Program-made: the position numbers and the translations under genes
Shown: in pieces, positions 34,125-43,538 of the stretch
How the letters are laid out: each line of letters opens with the position of its first letter
Numbering within the stretch: position 1 is the stretch's first letter
Notes under the pieces: generated by a model
What the model was told of the DNA's origin: nothing
Seen by the model: the letters and a program-made list of their open reading frames with translations, nothing else
Database searches by the model: none
Assembly (NCBI RefSeq): GCF_020831405.1
Contig: NZ_JAJHPU010000008.1
Location: 62,001 to 126,000, forward strand
From: Pseudomonas oryzagri
GTDB lineage: Bacteria; Pseudomonadota; Gammaproteobacteria; Pseudomonadales; Pseudomonadaceae
Length of the DNA: 64,000 nt
Reading direction: 5' to 3'

Positions 34125-34700
34125 TCAGATCAACCGCTCATAGCCCGAGAGCACCTTGACGCTCTGCGTCAGCCCCTGGAGCGAGAGCCGCTCAAGGAAC
34201 TCGCGAGCGGTGCGCGGTGGATTCTTCAGCGAGGCGCGCTGCGCCTGGGCCGCCTGCAGCACCGCCGCCTGATCCAGATCGAAGAGATCCGCGATGAAAT
34301 CATCCGGGTGCATCGCCTCGATCTCGAACGGCTCCAGCGCGTCAGGCGGGAAGTCCTTCAGATTGAACGTCACGATAACCGACGCACCACACTTGATCGC
34401 CGCAGCCAGCACATGCCGGTCATCCGGATCCGGCAGGTCGAGCGCGCGGCCTAGCGACTCATACCCGCTTACCAGAGCATCCGGTACCGCCCGGTCCATG
34501 ATCGAAGAGGTACGGTCCAGTTGCTCGCGCGTGAGATCCGGCCGGTTGAGCAGCAGGTTCCGCTTCCACTCCTCATGGATCTCGGCCGTCCAGCGCGCAC
34601 GATAAATACCGGTCAGTGCCAGGTGCATGAGGAAGTCGCGCAAGGGGGCCGGATACAGAACATTGGCGTCATACACCGCAGTGAACGGCGAGTGCCTCAT
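34125..34700 (-). CDS. PIN domain protein, toxin of a toxin-antitoxin pair
   Basis: The 191-residue protein has a PIN fold: the first acidic residue is Asp11 in AVYDANVLYP, the middle cluster lies in LPDPDDRHVLAAAIKCGA near residues 89-105 and IVTFNLKDFP follows. These acids bind Mg2+ or Mn2+ for RNA cleavage. It is longer than VapC (about 135 residues) and matches the group of PIN toxins paired with an excisionase-like HTH antitoxin. Its start overlaps the antitoxin stop as ATGA. Its RNA target cannot be read from sequence. Confidence 0.83.
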   Translation of the reverse strand: MRHSPFTAVYDANVLYPAPLRDFLMHLALTGIYRARWTAEIHEEWKRNLLLNRPDLTREQLDRTSSIMDRAVPDALVSGYESLGRALDLPDPDDRHVLAAAIKCGASVIVTFNLKDFPPDALEPFEIEAMHPDDFIADLFDLDQAAVLQAAQAQRASLKNPPRTAREFLERLSLQGLTQSVKVLSGYERLI

Positions 34701-35164
34701 TCGTAGCCCATCCCCAGCTCCTGGGCTTGCGCGGCAAGTTCATCCATCGCCTGGCGACTTTCGGCATCCCTGCGCTGCTTGTACGCCATGAGATCGGCGA
34801 ACTTCACCCGGCGATGGCGACCGACCTTGGTGTGCGGGATGACGTTCTCATCCAGCAGCTTTACCAAGTGAGGACGCGAGACATTGAGCAGATCCGCGCC
34901 CTCCTGCGTGGTCAGCTCCGCATGGATCGGTACGACCTTGACAGCATTCCCCATGGCCAGCTCGCCGAGGATTTCATCGAGTAGCCGCAGGGCAAAAACA
35001 GGCAGCTCGACCGTGTGCGGGCGCTGCTCGTCATCCACGATGTCGATGCGCTGGGTTTCCAGCTTCGTCGACAGGAAGGCAGCCAGTTGGCGGCGAGACT
35101 CCACGGCGGCAGCAATCTCCTTGTCGCCAGGAAGCATTGTGCGATCGAGGTCCGCGAGGGTCAT
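34697..35164 (-). CDS. excisionase-family HTH antitoxin
   Basis: The 155-residue protein carries a MerR-like/excisionase helix-turn-helix at about 85-135 (LTTQEGADLLNVSRPHLVKLLDENVIPHTKVGRHRRVKFADLMAYKQRRD). The N-terminal half is charged and helical. The C-terminal tail likely binds and blocks the PIN toxin. It is translated first and overlaps the toxin gene by 4 bp. Two direct 14-bp repeats 48-86 bp upstream of its start are probable autoregulatory sites. Confidence 0.82.
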   Translation of the reverse strand: MTLADLDRTMLPGDKEIAAAVESRRQLAAFLSTKLETQRIDIVDDEQRPHTVELPVFALRLLDEILGELAMGNAVKVVPIHAELTTQEGADLLNVSRPHLVKLLDENVIPHTKVGRHRRVKFADLMAYKQRRDAESRQAMDELAAQAQELGMGYE

Positions 35165-35211
35165 GGGCGTCTCCAGGAAAGGATTGAGGCAATCACTCCC
35201 GACCTTTTAAT

Positions 35212-35250
35212 CGAAATAAACGAAAACCACAACAAACGAAATAAACGAAA
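35212..35250. repeat. two direct 14-bp repeats in the antitoxin promoter region
   Basis: CGAAATAAACGAAA occurs at 35212-35225 and again, identically, at 35237-35250, 25 bp apart. Each copy has two CGAAA half-elements. The patch is very AT-rich (about 35206-35255), unlike the surrounding DNA. It lies upstream of the antitoxin gene and is a natural operator for its HTH domain. A second reading is an origin-like iteron, but no replication gene is near. Confidence 0.6.
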
Positions 35251-35281
35251 CGATGAAAGGCGGATGGCCACACCTCGCCAG

Positions 35282-35896
35282 TCAGTCCCTTGCCAAATGG
35301 CCGTCGATCAACCCCGCCACCTCGGCGGCATGGGTAAAGCCCAAGTCGTGGCCACCGTTGGGGATGACGTGCAACTCGGCGCGAAGCAGCAACTCGGCGA
35401 GGCGCTGGCCGACGCGGACGGGGCTGATCGGGTCGGCGTCGCCCCAGAGCAGCAGCACCGGCATGTGCAGCTCGCCCAGCCGGCCGCTAAGGTCGGTGCG
35501 GTCGTCGAGGAACCAGCGCGGCAGGTTCGGGTTGGCAGCGGCGAAGTCCGGGCGCCAGTCCTGCGCGCCCAGAGCGGACATGTCCACTCCGCCCGAGGTA
35601 ACGGTCAGCACCAGGTGGGTGACCCAGTCGGGCCGCTCCAGCGCCGCGCACATCGCGACGATGCCACCCATGGACTGCGCCACCAGCGCGGTCGGCTGGT
35701 CGATCTCCGGCAGCACACGGGCCACCAGATCGGTCATGCCGGTCACGCCCGGGTCGGGCGGCGTATTGCCGAAACCGGGCCAGCCGATATGAACCTGCTG
35801 CGCCGGATGGGCCAGACGCTCGGCGGCCGGACGCCAGAACCCGGTATCGCCGGAGGCGCCGGGCAGGAACAGGAGTTTGGAAGGGACAGTATTCAC
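35282..35896 (-). CDS. alpha/beta fold hydrolase
   Basis: The 204-residue protein has LLFLPGASGDTGFW as the oxyanion region, the nucleophile Ser in VAQSMGGIVAM, the Asp in LLWGDADPISP and the His in NGGHDLGFTHA, giving a full triad. The cap is small. It resembles short carboxylesterases or lactonases of pseudomonads. It has its own upstream region shared with nothing on the same strand. The substrate is unknown. Confidence 0.82.
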   Translation of the reverse strand: MNTVPSKLLFLPGASGDTGFWRPAAERLAHPAQQVHIGWPGFGNTPPDPGVTGMTDLVARVLPEIDQPTALVAQSMGGIVAMCAALERPDWVTHLVLTVTSGGVDMSALGAQDWRPDFAAANPNLPRWFLDDRTDLSGRLGELHMPVLLLWGDADPISPVRVGQRLAELLLRAELHVIPNGGHDLGFTHAAEVAGLIDGHLARD

Positions 35897-36174
35897 CGGA
35901 TCGGTCCTTGAAGGTGAGGGAATGCAGCTACGTTACAGCAAGACAGGCCTCTACTTGCCCGCCCTCCGAGCAACAGCGTCATCGGCTGATCGACCAGCGC
36001 CCCGCCACCTCACCGACCTCGCCGCTGCATTCGAATCCATAGGCAACATAAGCCGCGACCCAATCCATCTGCGGTGCCGATCGCCAGGCTGCTTGCCAAG
36101 GCGACTGCCCAACGGTCGGTCATTGGTCCTGTTACGGATCTAGGCTGGGGGGAGGCGAGCCTGCGGAGATGGTC

Positions 36175-36882
36175 ATGTGCGGCAGATTCGTGCAATCCCT
36201 GATTCCGGTCGAGTATCTGGAAGCACTAAACATCGAGCTGCCGATAGTGGGCGGCTTCGATCCGGAGCCGATCGGCCGCTACAACGTGGCACCGCGTACC
36301 CGCGTCCTGCTCCTGCATCAGGAGGAGGATGAACTTCGGCTGGAGCCGGTCCCCTGGGGCTACGCCCCGTCCTGGGCGATCGGCTCTCGCCCGCCGGCGA
36401 TCAACGCCAGGGTCGAGAAGGTGGCGACCGGGGCTTTCTGGAGGGGGGCATGGAAAAGCGGACGCGCAGTGGTTCCGGCGGACGGATGGTACGAGTGGAA
36501 GCCGTACCCGGCCACCCCGAAGCACAAGCAGCCGTACTACTTCCGCCTGAAAGACGGCGGCCCGCTGTTCTTTCCCGCCATTGGCCAGCTGCCCCGCCAT
36601 GGTCGGGAGATCCGGGAGGGGGATGGCTTCGCGACGATCACCATGGCGAGCGACGGCGGCATGGCCGAGATTCACGATCGCCGGCCGGTGGTGCTGGGGC
36701 CGGACGAGGCGAAGGCGTGGCTCGATCCGGGATTGGCACCCCGAGAAGCTGAGGAGATCCTCCTGCACCGCGGGCTGCCGGCGGAGGCGTTCGAGTGGCA
36801 TGCGGTGGGACGTGAGGTGGGGAATGTGAAGAGTGAGGGAGCGGGGTTGATAAAGCCGATCAAAAGCAAGAAGGAAAGCTGA
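36175..36882 (+). CDS. yedK: SOS response-associated peptidase (YedK/HMCES family)
   Basis: The start is set at the second ATG so that Cys2 (MCGRFVQ) becomes the N-terminal residue after Met removal; GGAG lies 7 nt before it. The 235-residue protein keeps the catalytic set: Cys2, an Asn in PPAINARVEK, Glu in DGWYEWK and His in AEIHDRRPVVL. Such proteins form a thiazolidine crosslink to abasic sites in single-stranded DNA and shield them from cleavage. No LexA box was recognised upstream. It lies next to an IS remnant, so it may be accessory. Confidence 0.92.
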   Translation: MCGRFVQSLIPVEYLEALNIELPIVGGFDPEPIGRYNVAPRTRVLLLHQEEDELRLEPVPWGYAPSWAIGSRPPAINARVEKVATGAFWRGAWKSGRAVVPADGWYEWKPYPATPKHKQPYYFRLKDGGPLFFPAIGQLPRHGREIREGDGFATITMASDGGMAEIHDRRPVVLGPDEAKAWLDPGLAPREAEEILLHRGLPAEAFEWHAVGREVGNVKSEGAGLIKPIKSKKES

Positions 36883-36944
36883 AGGCGAGCTGTGATGACT
36901 ATAGGTTGCTCATAATCCGAGTCGCACCCCGAATTCTGGAGACG

Positions 36945-37265
36945 CTACGAACACAGTCTTCCAAGAGCCCCATCAGCGAACGGTAACCGGCAGGTGCCAC
37001 TTTGACTGGCGCCCGATAGACCAGCGCATACACCACATCGGAGAGCTACCCCAGCAGTTACCGCTTGGACTCATGCGCTGCCCATCCGGCAAACCCAAAG
37101 CCGCCGCCGGCACACGTAGCTGGCATATGACCGCCCTGATTCGAATGGAAAATCCCCTGCTGCGGCAGTCCTCTCGGCACGTAGGCCATATCGAGCGCAG
37201 GCGCCACCAGCCCCGTCGCCTGTCCCTTGCCCCAGACCAGAGCCGCCTGCTTACGGTCGAATGTC
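36945..37265 (-). pseudogene. degenerate IS3-family transposase (OrfB) remnant
   Basis: No single frame is intact, but joined frames on the minus strand recall the IS3-family integrase core. In order they read ALDMAYVPRGLPQQGIFHSN-Q (compare FHSDQG), then after a frame change YASYVCRRRLWVCRM, then MSPSGNCWGSSPM (compare MSRKGNCWDNAPM), then SKWHLP and GYRSLMGLLED. At least three frameshifts and the loss of an active-site Asp make it dead. No terminal inverted repeats were found. It fills most of the 582-bp gap between the yedK-like gene and dusA. Confidence 0.6.
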
Positions 37266-37389
37266 CAGCTTCCTGATAAACTCGTGCACCATCACGCATG
37301 GACCTGATCTGTGCCCTAGAGCCACTGAGTGCTCTTGCGGCAACGCGATGTGGTCGTGCCCATTCGATTTGTCACATGACGTTTTTGAT

Positions 37390-37406
37390 TTGCTACATCG
37401 TAGCAA
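37390..37406. promoter_or_regulatory. TTGCTAC-ATC-GTAGCAA palindrome upstream of dusA
   Basis: A perfect 7-bp inverted repeat around ATC lies 59 bp before the dusA start, in an AT-rich stretch (GTTTTTGATT just before it). It may be an operator or, less likely, an RNA hairpin in the dusA leader. I cannot assign a regulator. Confidence 0.4.
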
Positions 37407-37464
37407 TGGCCTTTGAAAAACACGGAAAAGCGGGCCAAAACGGCACAAAATCAGACACCCAAGA

Positions 37465-38475
<1,011 letters not shown>

Positions 38476-38542
38476 AAGGCCATTGAGCGGGGGACTGGGC
38501 TCGGTTAATGTCGGATGATCTGTAACGACAGGGTTTCGTCTG

Positions 38543-39472
38543 ATGTCATCCAAGCTGGAGCAACTCAAGCAGTACACCACCGTGGTCGCCGACACCGGCG
38601 ACTTCGACGCCATCGCCCGCCTGCAGCCGGTGGACGCCACCACCAACCCTTCGCTGCTGCTCAAGGCCGCCGCTCTGCCGCGCTATGCCGACCAACTGCA
38701 AGCGGCCATCGCCGGCGCCGGGGGCGATCTCGGCCTGGCCTGCGACCGCTTCGCGGTGGCGGTGGGTCGCGAGATCCTGCAGATCATCCCCGGCCGGGTC
38801 TCCACCGAGGTGGACTCGCGACTGTCCTTCGACAGCGCCGCCACCATCGAACGCGCCAGGCGTCTGATCGGGCTGTACGAGGCCGCGGGCATCGGTCGCG
38901 AACGGGTACTCATCAAGGTCGCCTCGACCTGGGAAGGCATCCGCGCCGCCGAACAGCTCGAGCGCGACGGTATCCAGACCAACCTGACCCTGCTGTTCTC
39001 CTTCGCCCAGGCGCAGGCCTGCGCCGACGCCGGGGTGTTCCTCATCTCCCCCTTCGTCGGCCGCATCTACGACTGGTACAAGAAGGCCGAGGGCCGCGAT
39101 TTCGCCGGCGCCGAGGATCCGGGCGTGCAGTCGGTGACGCGCATCTTCAACTACTACAAGGCCAACGGCTATGCGACCGTGGTGATGGGCGCCAGCTTCC
39201 GCAACCTGGGCCAGATCGAGCAACTGGCCGGCTGCGACCGCCTGACCATCAGCCCCGAGCTGCTGCAACAACTGGCCGCCGACCAGGGCGAGCTGCCCCG
39301 CCACCTGGGAAGCGAGAACGCCCGGGGCGAGGCTCGCGAGAGCCTCGACGAACGCGCCTTCCGCTGGAAGATGAACGAGGACGCCATGGCCACCGAGAAG
39401 CTGGCCGAGGGCATCCGCCTGTTCGCCCGCGACCAGGAAAAGCTCGAGGCGCTGCTGGCCGGCAAGGCCTGA
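38543..39472 (+). CDS. tal: transaldolase, TalB type
   Basis: The 309-residue enzyme transfers a dihydroxyacetone unit between sedoheptulose-7-phosphate and glyceraldehyde-3-phosphate in the pentose phosphate pathway. [13 protein letters not shown] near residue 31 and the Schiff-base lysine Lys125 in [11 protein letters not shown] are intact, and [17 protein letters not shown] and ISPFVGRI also fit the family. It lies 67 bp after dusA and ends with a strong intrinsic terminator. The length is normal for the TalB class. Confidence 0.95.
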   Translation: MSSKLEQLKQYTTVVADTGDFDAIARLQPVDATTNPSLLLKAAALPRYADQLQAAIAGAGGDLGLACDRFAVAVGREILQIIPGRVSTEVDSRLSFDSAATIERARRLIGLYEAAGIGRERVLIKVASTWEGIRAAEQLERDGIQTNLTLLFSFAQAQACADAGVFLISPFVGRIYDWYKKAEGRDFAGAEDPGVQSVTRIFNYYKANGYATVVMGASFRNLGQIEQLAGCDRLTISPELLQQLAADQGELPRHLGSENARGEARESLDERAFRWKMNEDAMATEKLAEGIRLFARDQEKLEALLAGKA

Positions 39473-39485
39473 GCCCCCGAGAACG

Positions 39486-39517
39486 AAAAAAGCCGACCTG
39501 CAAGGGTCGGCTTTTTT
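39486..39517. terminator. intrinsic terminator between tal and rssC
   Basis: GCCGACC / GGTCGGC forms a 7-bp GC stem flanked by six A residues on one side and six T residues on the other, with a 6-nt loop. It should end transcription in both directions, serving convergent tal and rssBC. Confidence 0.9.
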
Positions 39518-39530
39518 GTTGGTGCGGGAC

Positions 39531-40013
39531 TCAGTTGCGTTCCAGCGCCGTCACCAGGTCGCTGAACGCCTCGCGATTGTGCTCGTTGAGCCCCATGAGG
39601 ATGCGGTGCGCTTCCAGCACCTTGGCCTTGACCAGCTCCTCGGAGAGATCCTGGGCCGGCAGGTCGCGCAGACACTCCGGGCAGGGCAACGGGGTGCTCA
39701 CCACGTTGAAGACCTGCTCGAAGCCCATGGACTCGAGCAGGCGGGAGATGTCGGCGTTGGTGCTGACCAAGGTCGGCAGCAGGCCGATCTTCTGCCGCGA
39801 GAGGATCGACAGCTTGGCCAGCAGGCCAAGGGTGGTGCTGTCGATGCTGGAGGTTTCCGTCAGATCGATGATGATCGAGGAAAAATTGTGGGCACCGAAG
39901 ATCCGCTCGATGGTGGCGTCCAGGGCGGAACACAGGGTCAGGCGCACCTCACCGACGAACTTGAGAACGAAAGTGCCGTTCTGCTCGGCAAACTGGATCT
40001 TACCCGTACTCAT
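39531..40013 (-). CDS. rssC: anti-sigma factor antagonist, STAS domain (RssC)
   Basis: The 160-residue protein has a STAS domain (about 5-105) with FSSIIIDLTETSSIDSTTLGLLAKLS, where Ser-Ser-Ile-Asp-Ser holds the phosphorylatable serine region, and an extra helical tail with CPEC. It matches in length and place the P. aeruginosa anti-sigma factor antagonist next to RssB. Its start overlaps the rssB stop as ATGA. It probably is the dephosphorylation target of the phosphatase domain of RssB and feeds into RpoS level or a partner-switch. The exact partner kinase is not in the window. Confidence 0.85.
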   Translation of the reverse strand: MSTGKIQFAEQNGTFVLKFVGEVRLTLCSALDATIERIFGAHNFSSIIIDLTETSSIDSTTLGLLAKLSILSRQKIGLLPTLVSTNADISRLLESMGFEQVFNVVSTPLPCPECLRDLPAQDLSEELVKAKVLEAHRILMGLNEHNREAFSDLVTALERN

Positions 40014-41200
40014 GCAAACTTCCTGCTCAGCACCAGTAAGGCAATATCATCGGGCATCTCGCCGAGGTTGGCCAGTCCGAACACCCGACTCAGCCCCTCC
40101 AGGCTGCCGCCGGCCTGACGGACCATCTGCGGCAGCATCGCCTCCTTCTCCTTGAGCGTCTCGCCGGGCAACAGGTCGAAGATGCCGTCGGAGAACAGGG
40201 TCAGGCTGAAATGATCCGGTAACACAAGTTCGTGATCCTCGTAGGTAGCTTCCTCGAAGAGGCCGACCGGCAGTCCGCGCCCCTCCAGGTAGCGTGCTTC
40301 GCCGTCGCTGTAGAGCACCGGCAAGGGCAGGTGGCCACCGATGCTGTAGGTCAGCTTGCCGGTACTCTCGTCGATCACGCCGCCGAGCATGGTGACGTGC
40401 TTGCCCAGCTTGCAGTTGATCAGTCCGCGGTTGATGTGGCCGAGCACGTCGGAAGGATGGAATTCCGGCATGGGACGGTTGCGGTGGCGCCGCGACTCGT
40501 AGAGCAGGCGGGTGGTCATGAACTTGAGCAGTACCGTGACGAACGCCGACGAGGCGCCGTGGCCGGAGACGTCTGCCAGGTAGAAGCCGATGCGGCGCTC
40601 GTCGATGCGGAAATAGTCGACGAAGTCGCCCGAGAGATACAGCGAGGGAATGATGCAGTGGGCGAAATGGAATTCGCCCGCCTGCCAGGGCATTTCCGGC
40701 AGCATGTTCATCTGCACGTGGCGGCCGGCGTTCTGGTCTTCCTGGAGCAGGCTGAGGCTGGCCTGCAGCTCGCGGTTGGTGGCTTCCAGGCGCTCGCGGT
40801 AGCGACGGTTCTCCTGGCGCAGTCGGGCGCGGTCCAAGGCGCGGCGCACCGAGTGATCGAGCACGGCGAGATCATCCAGCGGCTTGACCAGGTAATCGGC
40901 CGCACCGAGTCGCAGGGCCTCGACGGCGTCGCTCATATCCCCGGCGGAAGAAACCACGATCACCGGCACACCGCTGTCGCGTTCGCCGAACTCGCGTACC
41001 AGCTCGAGGCCACCCAGCCCCGGCACGTTGAGGTCACAGATGACAAGGTCAGGCTGTTCCAGTTCGAAAAGCTGCAGACCGCGCCTGCCGCCGGCAGCCT
41101 GCAACACACAGTAACCGGCATCCTCGAGGTAGGCATGCAGCTTGGCACGCACCTCATCCTCATCGTCAATGACCAGCAGCTTGGCACTGATTGTGTGCAT
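40010..41200 (-). CDS. rssB: response regulator with PP2C-type phosphatase output (RssB)
   Basis: The start at MHTISAKLLVIDDEDE gives 396 residues; a TTG five codons earlier is less likely. The receiver domain (1-125) has the acidic pair in VIDDEDE, the phospho-acceptor Asp in VICDLNVPG and the Lys in YLVKPLDD. After a coiled-coil linker (130-165), a SpoIIE/PP2C-like phosphatase begins with SLYLSGDFVDYF, FYLADVSGHGASSAF and MPDDIALLVL. In pseudomonads RssB brings RpoS to ClpXP and acts with RssC. It is co-transcribed with rssC. Confidence 0.9.
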   Translation of the reverse strand: MHTISAKLLVIDDEDEVRAKLHAYLEDAGYCVLQAAGGRRGLQLFELEQPDLVICDLNVPGLGGLELVREFGERDSGVPVIVVSSAGDMSDAVEALRLGAADYLVKPLDDLAVLDHSVRRALDRARLRQENRRYRERLEATNRELQASLSLLQEDQNAGRHVQMNMLPEMPWQAGEFHFAHCIIPSLYLSGDFVDYFRIDERRIGFYLADVSGHGASSAFVTVLLKFMTTRLLYESRRHRNRPMPEFHPSDVLGHINRGLINCKLGKHVTMLGGVIDESTGKLTYSIGGHLPLPVLYSDGEARYLEGRGLPVGLFEEATYEDHELVLPDHFSLTLFSDGIFDLLPGETLKEKEAMLPQMVRQAGGSLEGLSRVFGLANLGEMPDDIALLVLSRKFA

Positions 41201-41387
41201 GAATCGTCCAGGCAAACGGCGCCGCGGGCGGCTTTGGAGACGTGTTCAACTACGGGGACCACACGGGGCGGCCGATCTATGGCGCGACAGTACTCGCATC
41301 GGCTACCGGGTTCAAGACGCAAAGAGGAGGAGGAAATAAACGCTTGCAACGTCTGAAATCCATCCTCCGGGCGCCCTGCCCCGGGCC

Positions 41388-42089
41388 TTAGAAGTCGTCC
41401 TCGACCTGGCCGTCCTTGACCTTGAACTCGCGATTCTGCAAGTAGGCGTTGCGAATGAACACGTACTTGTCGCCGGCGATCACCTTCTCGGCCGACAGCA
41501 GTTCTGCGCGGCTATCGACGATGTCCACCGCCTGTACGGTATTGCGCGTCGGCACGTGGCTGATGTGCCCCTTCATGCCGGCCATGCTGTCCGGAACCAG
41601 GCCCACGGCATCGCGCGGATTGCTCGGGCCGAAGAACGGCAGCATCAGGTAGGGACCGCTGCCCACACCCCACGCGCCCAGAGTCTGACCGAAGTCTTCG
41701 TCGTTGCGCTGCAGGCCGGCATGGCTGGCGACGTCGACGAAGCCCAGCACACCGAACGTGGTGTTGAACAGGAAGCGGGCGGTATCGACGCCGGCATCCT
41801 GGAACTTGCCCTGCAGAACATCGTTGCCGAAGTTGCGGATCTCGCCCACGTTGGCGAAGAAGTTGCCAATGCCATCTTCGACGAATTGCGGCGTTACTGC
41901 CTGGTAGCCTTTTGCCAGCGGCTTGAGGGCATAGGTATCCAACTTGTCGTTGAACACGAATACCGGACGGTTGAAGGATTCCCAGGGGTCATCTTCACTG
42001 GCCTGGCTGATCGCGGGTGCAATGGCCAGCCCGGCCACCGCCAGCAGACGGGCCGAGCCCAGCAGCCACCGAGCGCAAGTCTTGCGCAT
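41388..42089 (-). CDS. mlaA: MlaA/VacJ family phospholipid-transport protein
   Basis: The start MRKTCARWLLG has AAGGAG 7 nt upstream and gives 233 residues. The signal peptide ends around ISQA-SEDD, and DPWESFNRPVFVFNDKLDTYALKPLAKGYQ is the family signature. PYLMLPFFGPSNPRDAVG follows near residue 130. MlaA removes misplaced phospholipids from the outer leaflet of the outer membrane and passes them to MlaC. No lipobox is seen at the cleavage site, so this form seems to lack the lipid anchor of the E. coli protein. Other mla genes lie elsewhere. Confidence 0.92.
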   Translation of the reverse strand: MRKTCARWLLGSARLLAVAGLAIAPAISQASEDDPWESFNRPVFVFNDKLDTYALKPLAKGYQAVTPQFVEDGIGNFFANVGEIRNFGNDVLQGKFQDAGVDTARFLFNTTFGVLGFVDVASHAGLQRNDEDFGQTLGAWGVGSGPYLMLPFFGPSNPRDAVGLVPDSMAGMKGHISHVPTRNTVQAVDIVDSRAELLSAEKVIAGDKYVFIRNAYLQNREFKVKDGQVEDDF

Positions 42090-42299
42090 GAACTTTCTCC
42101 TTGAACAATCGGCGCGACCGGCCATCATCGGCCAACCGCATCAAGCCGCGCAGTATATAGGGGTATAAAGTTTTTGCAGCCACAACCGACCGGCGTTCGC
42201 TTGATGTCGGTCACCCGCTTGCGCCTCGGCTGGGTTAGTCTTTCAGCTACAGGGTAGCGATCCGCACCGCTGCCCTTCCACCGCAGAAGGAAGATCGTC

Positions 42300-42566
42300 A
42301 TGCCCGAAAGCCAACTCCAGCAGCAACTTCAAGACCTGCGTGACCAGCTGGCCGAGGATCCGCCACTGAACGCCGAGGACAAGGCCGCGCTGATCGAGCT
42401 GATGAGCGAAATCGAGCTAAGGCTGGCTCGCGAGATCGCCAGCGAGCCCGACGCGAACCTGGTCGATGGCGTCAATCTGGCGGTGGAGCGCTTCGAGGCC
42501 AGCCATCCGACCCTGGCCGGCAGCCTGCGCTCCATCGTGCAGACCCTGGCCAACATGGGCATCTGA
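42300..42566 (+). CDS. DUF4404 family protein
   Basis: The 88-residue helical, acidic protein reads MPESQLQQQLQDLRDQLAEDPPLNAED and ends with ASHPTLAGSLRSIVQTLANMGI, the conserved end of DUF4404 proteins in pseudomonads. AGAAGGAAGATCGTC before the ATG gives a ribosome site. It has no known activity. A strong terminator follows. Confidence 0.8.
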   Translation: MPESQLQQQLQDLRDQLAEDPPLNAEDKAALIELMSEIELRLAREIASEPDANLVDGVNLAVERFEASHPTLAGSLRSIVQTLANMGI

Positions 42567-42587
42567 AACGCACCTGCCGACAACTCG

Positions 42588-42614
42588 AAGCCGACACGCG
42601 CAGGTCGGCTTTTT
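42588..42614. terminator. intrinsic terminator between DUF4404 gene and queF
   Basis: AAGCCGAC / GTCGGCTT forms an 8-bp stem with an 8-nt loop and ends in a run of five T residues on the plus strand. It serves two convergent genes. Confidence 0.85.
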
Positions 42615-42623
42615 CGTTTCCGC

Positions 42624-43454
42624 TTACTGGCGCACCAGGCGCCGATTGTCCAGGCTGACCGCATGGGTGCTGCGGCAGGGGTTGATGTCCAGGCCGCCGC
42701 GGCGCACGTAGCGCGCGTACACGGTCAGACGCTCGGGCGCGAGGCGCTCTTTGAGATCCAGATAGATGCGCTCCACGCACTGTTCGTGGAAGTCGCCATG
42801 CATGCGCAACGACACCACGTAGGCCAGCAGCGCAGCACGGTTCAGCGCCGGACCGGCATAGTCGATCACTACCGTGCCCCAATCCGGCTGGCCGGTGACC
42901 GGGCAGTTGGACTTCAGCAGGTGGCTGTAGAGGGTCTCGCTGACCAGCCGCGAACGGTCACAGACCAGCAGCCCGGCATCGGGCGGGCCGTAGCGGTCGA
43001 TGGCGATATCCAGATCGTCCAGGCACTCGCCGGCCGGAAGTGCCACCCCCTCCGCCGCCACCTCGTCGAGGCCGCGCACGCGCACCGCCACCGGCGCGCC
43101 GGCGGCGGCGGAGAGGTCGCGCGCCAGCACCTCGACCAAGGCCTCGCGACTGGCGAAGCGGGTCTGGTTCAGCGAGTTGAGGTACAGCTTGAACGACTTC
43201 GACTCGATGATGCACGGCGAATGGGCCGGGATGGCGAACTCGCCGATGGCCACCAGCGGCTTGCCCTTGTCGTTCAGCCAGGACAGCTCGTAGCAGTTCC
43301 ACAGGTCGACGCCCACGAAGGGCAGCGCCTGCGGGTCGATACCCAGCTCGTGCCACTTGGGCGCGCGCGGAATGGGAAACAGCAGCTCGGGGGCGTACTC
43401 GGCCACGTACTCGGTGGTCTTGCCCAGCGGGGAATGGTGGACGTCTTGCGCCAT
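42624..43454 (-). CDS. queF: NADPH-dependent 7-cyano-7-deazaguanine reductase QueF
   Basis: The start [16 protein letters not shown] gives 276 residues, the usual length of the long two-domain QueF. It reduces preQ0 to preQ1 in queuosine biosynthesis. Cys184 in [14 protein letters not shown] and Asp191 are the catalytic pair; the QueF signature [17 protein letters not shown] lies near residue 85 and [12 protein letters not shown] near 222. The upstream 84 bp to the ABC permease gene have no gene. Confidence 0.95.
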   Translation of the reverse strand: MAQDVHHSPLGKTTEYVAEYAPELLFPIPRAPKWHELGIDPQALPFVGVDLWNCYELSWLNDKGKPLVAIGEFAIPAHSPCIIESKSFKLYLNSLNQTRFASREALVEVLARDLSAAAGAPVAVRVRGLDEVAAEGVALPAGECLDDLDIAIDRYGPPDAGLLVCDRSRLVSETLYSHLLKSNCPVTGQPDWGTVVIDYAGPALNRAALLAYVVSLRMHGDFHEQCVERIYLDLKERLAPERLTVYARYVRRGGLDINPCRSTHAVSLDNRRLVRQ

Positions 43455-43538
43455 TGCGAAACTCGAAAAGCGGAAAAGGTGAAGCCTGACGGCCGCCAGC
43501 GGCAAAGGCAAGCCCGCCCGGCGTCCGCCCGGCCGGAG

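Noticed and set aside
35206-35255. Plasmid-like iterons or origin
   Set aside because: The direct repeats lie right before an HTH antitoxin gene and there is no replication initiator nearby; an operator is simpler.
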